Program-made: the position numbers and the translations under genes
Source of the DNA: CAMDMI01 sp036759185
GTDB taxonomy: Bacteria; Bacteroidota; Bacteroidia; Cytophagales; Flexibacteraceae
Reading direction: 5' to 3'
DNA: 12,443 nucleotides
Assembly (NCBI GenBank): GCA_036759185.1
Contig: DAIOVD010000126.1
Location: 1 to 12,443 of the forward strand
The notes under the pieces: generated by a model
The model's input: only the letters and a program-made list of their open reading frames with translations
What the model was told of the DNA's origin: nothing
Databases searched by the model: none
Part shown: positions 1 through 5,767 of the stretch, piece by piece
How positions within the stretch are numbered: the stretch's first letter is position 1
Layout: each line of letters opens with the position of its first letter

Positions 1-20
1 TATTTCTTAACAGCCATCTG

Positions 21-30
21 TATTTCAAAT
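21..30 (+). repeat. spacer word TATTTCAAAT, copy 1
   Basis: This 10-mer occurs three times in the window (also at 1011-1020 and 3251-3260). All copies are in the same orientation and all lie outside genes, downstream of minus-strand stop codons. Its core is the dyad ATTT-C-AAAT. Its role is unknown. Confidence 0.4.
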
Positions 31-40
31 CCCCCCCCCC
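31..40. repeat. C10 homopolymer tract at the fabG stop codon
   Basis: Ten consecutive C on the + strand read as ten G on the fabG strand: the G of the TAG stop plus nine more. The tract lies at and after the stop, so length changes would not alter FabG. It could be a slippage-prone site or a sequencing artefact. Confidence 0.8.
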
Positions 41-786
41 TACGTCAACATCCCTCCACAAACCTGGAGGACTTGTCCACTCACGTAGCTGCTCATGTCG
101 GAGGCCAGGAAGGTCACGGCTTTGGCTACTTCTTCGGGTTTTCCGCCCCGTTTCATCGGGATGGCGTTGGCCCATTCGGCCACCACTTTTTCGTCGAGCT
201 GGGCCGTCATTTCGGTTTCAATAAAACCGGGGGCAATCACGTTGCTGCGGATGTTGCGGGAACCCAGTTCGAGGGCCACCGACTTGGTAAATCCGATGAT
301 CCCGGCTTTGGAGGCCGAGTAATTGGTCTGTCCGGCATTGCCCGAAATCCCCACCACCGAACTAAGGTTGATGATGGAACCGGCCTTAGCTTTCATCATC
401 GGTTTGATGGCGGCTTTGGTGAGATTGAAAACCGATTTGAGGTTCACCTCCAGTACCTGATCCCACTGCTCTTCCGACATCCGCATCAGCAGACCGTCTT
501 TGGTAATACCGGCATTGTTCACCAGCACATCGAGCTTTCCGAAATCTGCGAGTACATCGGTCACCAGTTGTTCGGCCTGGTCAAATTTAGAGGCATCGGA
601 GCGGTATCCTTTGGCGTTGACGCCGAGGGCTTTCAGCTCGGCTTCGAGGGCGTTGCCCTGTTCGACACTCGACAAATAGGTAAAGGCAACGGCTGCGCCT
701 TCCCGGGCAAGCTCATTGGCAATGGCCCGACCGATACCCCGACTCGCACCGGTAACCAGTGCTACTTTTCCATCTAAAAGACCCAT
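40..786 (-). CDS. fabG: 3-oxoacyl-[acyl-carrier-protein] reductase FabG
   Basis: This gene encodes the NADPH-dependent reductase that converts 3-oxoacyl-ACP to 3-hydroxyacyl-ACP in the cytoplasmic type II fatty acid elongation cycle. The 248-residue product has the classical short-chain dehydrogenase layout in order: the cofactor-binding TGASRGIG at residues 12-19, NNAG at 90-93, Asn115, catalytic Ser143, Tyr156 and Lys160 (YSASK), and the PGFIETEMT segment at 186-194 that is typical of FabG proper rather than other SDRs. The C-terminus GGMLT is close to the usual FabG ending. The frame stays open 30 codons further upstream (to 876), but that extension resembles no FabG N-terminus and the family starts at MGLLDGKVALVTG, so I place the start at 786. 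No Shine-Dalgarno sequence is visible, which is normal for Bacteroidota. The next gene on the same strand ends 353 bases upstream, so fabG is probably transcribed on its own or with genes beyond the left edge. Confidence 0.96.
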   Translation of the reverse strand: MGLLDGKVALVTGASRGIGRAIANELAREGAAVAFTYLSSVEQGNALEAELKALGVNAKGYRSDASKFDQAEQLVTDVLADFGKLDVLVNNAGITKDGLLMRMSEEQWDQVLEVNLKSVFNLTKAAIKPMMKAKAGSIINLSSVVGISGNAGQTNYSASKAGIIGFTKSVALELGSRNIRSNVIAPGFIETEMTAQLDEKVVAEWANAIPMKRGGKPEEVAKAVTFLASDMSSYVSGQVLQVCGGMLT

Positions 787-1010
787 GGTGATTTTCTTTA
801 ATTCAGCTGCAATGTTACCATACACAACGCAGGCATGCAAACGGGGAAGCGGGTGTTTTATGAGGATGGATTTCAATTTTCATCACCTTTGGATCTAAAA
901 GAATTTGTTGACCAAAAGGGTACTGATTCCGGATCGTGTTCACAATCTGACTATACAGCTCTTATGATTCGGTTTGAGAGCTCTAAAATGAGCAAAAGTG
1001 AATCAGGCAA

Positions 1011-1020
1011 TATTTCAAAT
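1011..1020 (+). repeat. spacer word TATTTCAAAT, copy 2
   Basis: Second exact copy of the 10-mer, 120 bases past the delta-60 gene stop codon in the direction of that gene's transcription. Confidence 0.4.
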
Positions 1021-1054
1021 CAGGAAAAAACCAGATAAACCGGTTGATGGGTTA

Positions 1055-1064
1055 CAGCCGGCTG
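1055..1064. promoter_or_regulatory. perfect 10-base palindrome CAGCCGGCTG
   Basis: A GC-rich perfect palindrome flanked by GGTTA (1050-1054) and TAACC (1069-1073), so a longer fold is possible. It lies 76 bases beyond the delta-60 gene stop and about 270 bases upstream of fabG. It could be an operator-like site or part of a transcript 3' structure; the sequence does not decide. Confidence 0.25.
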
Positions 1065-1092
1065 CTTTTAACCGTACCTCTACAAAGTGTGA

Positions 1093-1111
1093 TCATATCA
1101 ACATGATATGA
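1093..1111 (-). terminator. AT-rich stem-loop downstream of the delta-60 gene
   Basis: Perfect 8-base arms TCATATCA (1093-1100) and TGATATGA (1104-1111) enclose a 3-base loop, 29 bases past the stop codon at 1140. The stem is weak and no U-rich tail follows on the minus strand, so a terminator role is only tentative. A protein-binding dyad is equally possible. Confidence 0.25.
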
Positions 1112-1139
1112 CAGCTTTGGGAGTCGGACTATTTCATTT

Positions 1140-2717
1140 TCAGCCTTTCTCAAGCATCAACTTCCACACCTTATTTCGACAGGAGAAAAAATAAAATCCT
1201 TTGGGCAGGCCTTCCGATTCAATCTTCATTCTGACAGAATGTACCGATCCGGTTAAAACGGTTTTTCCAAACTCATCCAAAACCTTGTACTCAGATCCGA
1301 CAAACGATTCCGAAGTTTCCAGGTAAAAAGCATTACCGGCAGGGTTTGGAAAGATGCGAAAAGGAGAATCTCTGGTTTCAACAAAATCTATGTCGGTGGT
1401 GCCCGAATTATTATACCGTGCAGCTGCAAACTGGCTGGAAGAACCAACACTTGTCTCTCCTGCAACGACTATTTTTCCATCACTTTGAATTGCCATTGCT
1501 CTTACAATATCCTCTGAATTTTCAGGACTAAAATTGGTCGTAACCAAACCATCGGAATCAAACGAATTATCGAGTGAGCCATTGGAATTATACCGGACCA
1601 AAGCAAAATTCTCCGTTCCACTGAAGCTATGCCCAGCCGCCAGGATTTTACCATCGTTCTGTAAAACCAATGACGTTGGAATATCAGTTGATGTTCCGAT
1701 TTGGGTGGTCACAATTCCATCCAAATCAAACGAATTGTCCAGACTGCCATTGTTGTTGTACCGGGTCAATGCGATGTCGTAAGAAGTACCGGAAGTGTAT
1801 CCGGCCAGAATAATTTTTCCATCGGCTTGAACCGCCATAGCATACGCTGCATCATCGTTTTGACCGATGCCAGTCGTGACGATTCCATCGCCATCAAAGG
1901 TACTGTCTATGCTGCCGTTTGGCTTAAGCCGCACCAATCCAAATACCCGTTTGATAAAATTGAAACTATATCCAGCCAGAAGAATTTTCCCGTCATTTTG
2001 AATGGCCAATGCCCTTCCTTCATCAATTCCGGAAGCCAGGGACAAAGTGACTTTTCCATTTCCATTAAACGTACTATCGATTCTCCCATTGTTTTGGTAT
2101 CGCACCCAGGCAAAATCCCGTTGGTTTGAAATGAGATCGGTGTTGTACCCTGCCACCAAAATTTTTCCATCTGCCTGAATTGCAATTGAATATGCCTTTT
2201 CATTCCGGTTGTCGCCAAAATCAGTTGTTACGATCCCATCGTTGTCAAACCCATTGTCGGGGCTACCGTCCGGGTTGTACCTTGCGATAGCAAAATCAAA
2301 TCCAGATGAAGTTATGGATGTATATCCTGCAACCACAATCTTACCATCACTCTGGAAAGCCTGTGCATACGCCCTGGAGTTTGAATTCCCTATTTTCGTA
2401 TTCACTTTTCCATCTGTTCCAAAGGTATTATCCAAACTACCATTTGCGTTGTACCGAATAATGGAAAACACATCCACCTGACCATTATTTGAATAGCCTG
2501 CTACCACAATTTTGCCGTCTGGTTGTATGGAAATGGACTGACCATATGCTCCCGATGTTCCGATTGAAGTTTTGGCGATGCCATTTGTACCAAAACTTAA
2601 ATCCAAAGAACCGATCTGAGCAATGGCCTGGATGGACAGAAAACAGACCATGAAGAATGCGGCTGCACCTGGAAAAACGATTGATTTTTTTGATTGAAAA
2701 GACATAGTAAGTAGCAT
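1140..2717 (-). CDS. secreted delta-60 repeat protein with T9SS C-terminal sorting domain
   Basis: The 525-residue product begins with a Sec signal peptide (hydrophobic core about residues 12-33, probable cleavage after AIA at 31-33, leaving an N-terminal Gln). Seven tandem delta-60 (DUF5122-type) repeats follow at about 37-93, 94-151, 152-211, 212-268, 269-324, 325-380 and 381-439, plus the first strand of an eighth. Each has the pattern SLDxxFxxDGxV, then QxDGKIxxAGY, then RYNxNG. These repeats are predicted to form beta-propeller blades, and seven blades would close one propeller. From about residue 449 the chain becomes a T9SS type A-like sorting domain (FPNP at 456-459, GFYFF near 507-511, basic/hydrophobic end), so the protein is probably exported and then anchored or released outside the cell. 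No catalytic motif is visible; ligand and role are unknown. A second in-frame start at 2705 (521 residues) would give an equally good signal peptide. The 2717 start is preceded by the more A/T-rich leader. Confidence 0.9.
   Translation of the reverse strand: MLLTMSFQSKKSIVFPGAAAFFMVCFLSIQAIAQIGSLDLSFGTNGIAKTSIGTSGAYGQSISIQPDGKIVVAGYSNNGQVDVFSIIRYNANGSLDNTFGTDGKVNTKIGNSNSRAYAQAFQSDGKIVVAGYTSITSSGFDFAIARYNPDGSPDNGFDNDGIVTTDFGDNRNEKAYSIAIQADGKILVAGYNTDLISNQRDFAWVRYQNNGRIDSTFNGNGKVTLSLASGIDEGRALAIQNDGKILLAGYSFNFIKRVFGLVRLKPNGSIDSTFDGDGIVTTGIGQNDDAAYAMAVQADGKIILAGYTSGTSYDIALTRYNNNGSLDNSFDLDGIVTTQIGTSTDIPTSLVLQNDGKILAAGHSFSGTENFALVRYNSNGSLDNSFDSDGLVTTNFSPENSEDIVRAMAIQSDGKIVVAGETSVGSSSQFAAARYNNSGTTDIDFVETRDSPFRIFPNPAGNAFYLETSESFVGSEYKVLDEFGKTVLTGSVHSVRMKIESEGLPKGFYFFSCRNKVWKLMLEKG
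1401..2609 (-). repeat. seven tandem delta-60 coding repeats
   Basis: In-gene tandem array of seven units of about 168-180 bases. On the + strand each unit shows the recurring phrase for DGKI (variants of ATTTTTCCATC) followed by codons for the RYNxNGSLD junction. Copies are diverged at the nucleotide level, which suggests old duplication rather than recent slippage. Confidence 0.85.
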
Positions 2718-2994
2718 ATCGAATTTTTATAACACGTTTCGGCAAGTAAAGAATATTCCCAATTTATTCCATCCGGGTGAAAACTAATTCCAGCTCACAG
2801 GCATTTTTCTTATTCAGGATCCGGCTCCTTGACCGAACTTCTTTTTTGCTGTAAACAAATGTCAATCAAAGAATTGTAAAATGAAAAGAATTCAATTGGT
2901 TCGGCAACAAACGTGGCAGCCCTGCTTTTCACACAAACCTGTCCTTCCCCAGGAAATGCAACAGACCGCCTCATCCCGATCCATTATCCCAGCC

Positions 2995-3015
2995 ATTCCC
3001 AATTCTTAATTCAAT
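2995..3015. repeat. heptad array, ATTCTTA-type, copy 1
   Basis: Three 7-base units starting with ATT (ATTCCCA, ATTCTTA, ATTCAAT). The first 17 bases recur exactly at 3323-3339, and the 11-mer AATTCTTAATT recurs a third time at 3367-3377. Confidence 0.55.
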
Positions 3016-3072
3016 GTCGTTAAGTTAAAGATCAATTGTTTTTAAAATAAAAATAGGGATTGCAGTATTCTA

Positions 3073-3153
3073 CCGATGTAAAACCGGGGCAAGTGCTGTG
3101 GCTCTCCTTTTTCCTCTTTTCACTCCGATGTAAATTCGGGATAAGCTCTGCGG
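3073..3153 (+). repeat. imperfect direct repeat, 52-base period
   Basis: Two 29-base copies begin at 3073 and 3125, both with CCGATGTAAA. By hand alignment they match at 22 of 29 positions without gaps. No coding potential is apparent. The pair may be a relic of a duplicated dispersed element. Confidence 0.45.
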
Positions 3154-3211
3154 TTAAGAAGCCCTCTTAGAAATCAAATGCCGGTGGGTCAAAATCAGAC
3201 TCGTTTTAAAC

Positions 3212-3240
3212 GCAGAGTAACACGGAGAGAAACACAAGAG
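3212..3240 (+). repeat. degenerate CGCAGAG/CACGGAG intergenic repeat
   Basis: The text around CGCAGAGTAACACGGAG, followed by GAGAAACACAAGAG, resembles the degenerate CGCAGAG-rich short tandem repeats I know from intergenic DNA of several bacterial phyla. Here there are only a few drifted units. Assignment is by eye. Confidence 0.4.
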
Positions 3241-3250
3241 ATTCGCTGAG

Positions 3251-3260
3251 TATTTCAAAT
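3251..3260 (+). repeat. spacer word TATTTCAAAT, copy 3
   Basis: Third exact copy of the 10-mer, 105 bases past the GH13 gene stop in the direction of that gene's transcription. Confidence 0.4.
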
Positions 3261-3322
3261 TGAAAGATGTGTTTTATGAATAGCAACAATGTTTTTACTG
3301 AACTAAACGACATTGAGCATTA

Positions 3323-3339
3323 ATTCCCAATTCTTAATT
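3323..3339. repeat. heptad array, ATTCTTA-type, copy 2
   Basis: Exact second copy of the 17-mer found at 2995-3011. It abuts the GC-rich hairpin at 3340-3356. Confidence 0.55.
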
Positions 3340-3356
3340 TGGCGCTAATGGCGCCA
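3340..3356 (-). terminator. GC-rich hairpin just after the GH13 gene
   Basis: Perfect 6-base arms TGGCGC and GCGCCA enclose a 5-base loop, starting 8 bases past the stop codon on the minus strand. The sequence after it on that strand is A/T-rich (AATTAAGAATT) but lacks a clean U run, so this is a plausible yet imperfect terminator or RNA-stabilising hairpin. Confidence 0.4.
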
Positions 3357-3364
3357 CGTTCCGC

Positions 3365-4789
3365 CTAATTCTTAATTCTCTCCATCACCCTATATCCCCA
3401 TGGCTCCAGTTCCATCTGGTCCTTGCCCTTCAGGACGGTTTCTTTCCCGGAAAAAATCTCGCGGTAGGTTCCTTTGTTCGATTCGGATTCCATAGTAACG
3501 GTGACTGGTTCTTTTCCCAGATTCACCACCACGATCACTTCATCACCATTTTTCTCCCGCGAAAAAGCGATGACATGGTCCATTTTGTCGCTTTTGATCC
3601 GCTCCATCTCTCCCCCCCAGTGCCCGTTCCACAATCCCTGGTTTTTATGTTTGAGTTGGAACAGTTTCTGATAGAGCTCCCCGACTTCGTGCTTTTTCCA
3701 CAAAATGGTATCCTTTTCGAAAAACCGCAGCGAACGGTTTAATCCTGCTTCCTGCCCGGAATACATCATCGGCATTCCATCCATGGTGGCAGTTAGTACG
3801 ACAGCAGCTTTCAGGCCATCCCCAAAATTGAGAAAGGGATTTCCTTCCCAGGAATTTTTGTCGTGGTTGTCCACAAAATTCATCCGGAAACCATTGCGTG
3901 GCCAGATGCTCACATGTTCGGCGATGTAGCCTTCAGTGAGTCCGTGGATGGTTTTATTGTTCTTCGTGATGGCGTGGAGGTGATCCCACAAAGTCCAGGC
4001 ATAGGTCATGTCGAACGCTTTTTTGTGGAGATCGCGGTCGGCAGCTTCGGCCAGCATAAAAACAGGTTTGATGGCGTTGAGTTCGGCCCGGGCATTTTCC
4101 CAGAATTCGATGGGCACAAAGCTGGCCACATCGCAGCGAAATCCATCCACGTCCGATTCTTTTACCCAATATTTCAGGGCCCTGGTCATGTATTCCCGCA
4201 ATCCCGACTGGCTGTAATCAAAATCGATGATGTCGTCGTAATCACGCCAGGGCGTAGACTGAAACTTTCCCGTCCGCGATTTGGAATACCATTCCGGATG
4301 TGCCGCCACCAGCGGATTGTCCCAGGCCGAATGATTGGCGACCCAATCCAGAATCACATGCATACCCAGACTGTGAATTTCATCAACCAGCGACTTGAAA
4401 TCCTTCAGGGAACCAAACTCCGGATTGATCCCATAATAATCACGGACGGCATAATAGCTGCCCAGGGTTCCTTTCCGGTTTTTCTCGCCGATCGGGTGAA
4501 CGGGCATCAGCCAGATGATGTCGACCCCCATTTCTTTCAGACGGGGCAAATGCGTTTCCAATGCTTTGAAGGTTCCTTCCGGTGTGTATTGCCGGACGTT
4601 GACCTCATAAATCGTGACGTTCTTTGTCCATTCCGGATGGGTGAGTTCCACATATTCTTTCGGCAGGTATCGCGACAGATTTGACGAAGTGGAATCAGAA
4701 AATGTGGGTTCCGTTTTGGGCTGAGAGCAACTTAGTACCAACGAAAGCAAAACGAAAATCTGTCTGGTGAAGCAGGAATGAAGGCGCAT
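3365..4789 (-). CDS. GH13 alpha-amylase-family lipoprotein
   Basis: The 474-residue product is a glycoside hydrolase family 13 enzyme, expected to cleave or rearrange alpha-1,4/1,6-glucosidic bonds in starch- or glycogen-like substrates. The four conserved GH13 regions are visible: region I DWVANH (148-153), region II GFRCD with nucleophile Asp220, region III with acid/base Glu248 in FMLAEAAD, and region IV FVDNHD with Asp310. The barrel begins near residue 60 (IYEVNVRQYTP), domain B is short, and the last 80 residues look like the usual C-terminal beta-sandwich domain. From the start at 4789 the protein has a lipoprotein signal peptide ending LVLSC, with acylated Cys21, so it is probably membrane-anchored facing the periplasm or the cell surface. 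The frame is open to 4876, but the longer start would bury this signal peptide behind 29 residues and run into the divergent methyltransferase region. No SusC/SusD partners are present here; substrate specificity cannot be read from sequence alone. Confidence 0.92.
   Translation of the reverse strand: MRLHSCFTRQIFVLLSLVLSCSQPKTEPTFSDSTSSNLSRYLPKEYVELTHPEWTKNVTIYEVNVRQYTPEGTFKALETHLPRLKEMGVDIIWLMPVHPIGEKNRKGTLGSYYAVRDYYGINPEFGSLKDFKSLVDEIHSLGMHVILDWVANHSAWDNPLVAAHPEWYSKSRTGKFQSTPWRDYDDIIDFDYSQSGLREYMTRALKYWVKESDVDGFRCDVASFVPIEFWENARAELNAIKPVFMLAEAADRDLHKKAFDMTYAWTLWDHLHAITKNNKTIHGLTEGYIAEHVSIWPRNGFRMNFVDNHDKNSWEGNPFLNFGDGLKAAVVLTATMDGMPMMYSGQEAGLNRSLRFFEKDTILWKKHEVGELYQKLFQLKHKNQGLWNGHWGGEMERIKSDKMDHVIAFSREKNGDEVIVVVNLGKEPVTVTMESESNKGTYREIFSGKETVLKGKDQMELEPWGYRVMERIKN
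3368..3381. repeat. heptad units forming the 3' end of the GH13 gene
   Basis: On the minus strand, units GAATTAA and GAATTAG supply the last codons (Ile-Lys-Asn) and run into the TAG stop of the GH13 gene. The shared 11-mer AATTCTTAATT (3367-3377) also lies at 3329-3339, so the hairpin and 10 further bases are flanked by direct repeats. Confidence 0.45.
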
Positions 4790-4904
4790 AAGGAAACGGT
4801 TCCGAAGGATGCGAATTACGGGAAATCCAGCGGCGAACCGATTTTTTACAGGAAATTGAAGCCGGGTGTTGGGCAAAATTCAATTCTGCGTTGTAAAATG
4901 CATC
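4790..4904. promoter_or_regulatory. divergent promoter region, GH13 lipoprotein / methyltransferase
   Basis: The 115 bases between two divergent start codons must contain both promoters if the starts are right. On the minus strand GAATTTTG (complement of 4875-4882) differs from TAnnTTTG at one position, but no TTG lies at the expected -33 distance. No -7 match was seen for the + strand. Confidence 0.35.
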
Positions 4905-5542
<638 letters not shown>

Positions 5543-5590
5543 GCAGGGAGCGTGGTTGGGTAAACAATCGTTTGGCTTGAAAGGGACAAA

Positions 5591-5625
5591 AGTTAATAGT
5601 GAAAAATTAAGAGTTAAGAATAAAA
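5591..5625 (+). repeat. heptad array, AGTTAAG-type
   Basis: Five degenerate 7-base units: AGTTAAT, AGTGAAA, AATTAAG, AGTTAAG, AATAAAA. The AATTAAG unit is the reverse complement of the words at 2995-3015 and 3323-3339, so this is probably the same family in the other orientation. It ends at the outer hairpin of the terminator pair. Confidence 0.55.
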
Positions 5626-5664
5626 AGTGCCAGTCTGGATGGGATTGGCCATTTTTTGGCACTT
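5625..5664 (-). terminator. second (distal) terminator-like hairpin
   Basis: Perfect 8-base arms AAGTGCCA (5625-5632) and TGGCACTT (5657-5664) enclose a 24-base loop. On the minus strand the stem runs into a T-rich tail (ACTTTTTATT). The large loop makes it a weaker candidate than the proximal hairpin, but it sits in tandem behind it. Confidence 0.4.
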
Positions 5665-5676
5665 CAGGAATAAAAC

Positions 5677-5709
5677 CGGATGGCAAGTGCGTGCTCTCCT
5701 TGCCACCCG
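5677..5709 (-). terminator. proximal rho-independent terminator candidate for the giant repeat protein gene
   Basis: An 11-position stem with one A·C mismatch pairs 5677-5687 with 5699-5709 around an 11-base loop. On the minus strand the stem is followed by GTTTTATT, a U-rich tail. It begins 58 bases past the stop codon at 5768, in the expected place for ending that transcript in a convergent spacer. Confidence 0.55.
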
Positions 5710-5767
5710 TTCGTGATGAACAGAATTCCTGTGACTCAAACCAAAATCAACCAGCCCGTTTCTCTTC

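Larger units (their letters stand above)
787..1139. other. gene-free spacer between fabG and the delta-60 protein gene
   Basis: I see no convincing gene in this 353-base stretch. It contains the region upstream of fabG and the region downstream of the delta-60 gene. The left part (787-876) is open in the fabG frame but does not look like protein. The right part (1038-1111) is rich in dyads: AACCGGTT at 1038-1045, CAGCCGGCTG at 1055-1064, and an 8-base inverted repeat at 1093-1111. One copy of the spacer word TATTTCAAAT lies at 1011-1020. No TAnnTTTG box was found for fabG. Confidence 0.6.
2718..3364. other. 647-base gene-free spacer built of short repeats
   Basis: No credible gene is visible. 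The largest start-to-stop frame on the + strand here (2881-3009) ends inside a repeat and has no recognisable product. The left third (2718-2990) holds the upstream region of the delta-60 gene, in which I found no perfect TAnnTTTG box. The right part holds two 17-base identical copies (2995-3011, 3323-3339), a 52-base-period direct repeat (3073-3153), a CGCAGAG/CACGGAG-type degenerate repeat (3212-3240), one TATTTCAAAT word (3251-3260) and a GC-rich hairpin (3340-3356). Confidence 0.65.

Noticed and set aside
73..777. Long open frame of 234 codons on the + strand opposite fabG
   Set aside because: It is antisense to a complete FabG with all active-site residues and gives a Gly/His/Phe-rich product typical of a shadow frame.
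787..876. 30-residue N-terminal extension of FabG
   Set aside because: The extension does not resemble FabG or a targeting peptide; the family start MGLLDGKVALVTG is at 786.
835..1038. 67-codon + strand frame in the fabG / delta-60 spacer
   Set aside because: No recognisable domain, no promoter-like sequence, and it ends in the dyad-rich region. It cannot be excluded as a small gene but nothing supports it.
2881..3009. 42-codon + strand frame starting MKRIQLV
   Set aside because: It ends inside the heptad repeat at 2995-3015, has unusual composition and no supporting signal.
3276..3323. Tiny + strand frame of 15 codons (MNSNNVFTELNDIEH)
   Set aside because: Too short to support; it could be the remnant of a gene start, but nothing downstream continues it.
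2995..3339. Possible CRISPR-like pair of 17-base repeats
   Set aside because: Only two copies, 311 bases apart, lacking spacer regularity and any cas gene; better explained by dispersed heptad repeats.
3863..4684. 273-codon open frame on the + strand opposite the GH13 gene
   Set aside because: Antisense to conserved GH13 motifs; its product has no recognisable domain and shadow-frame composition.
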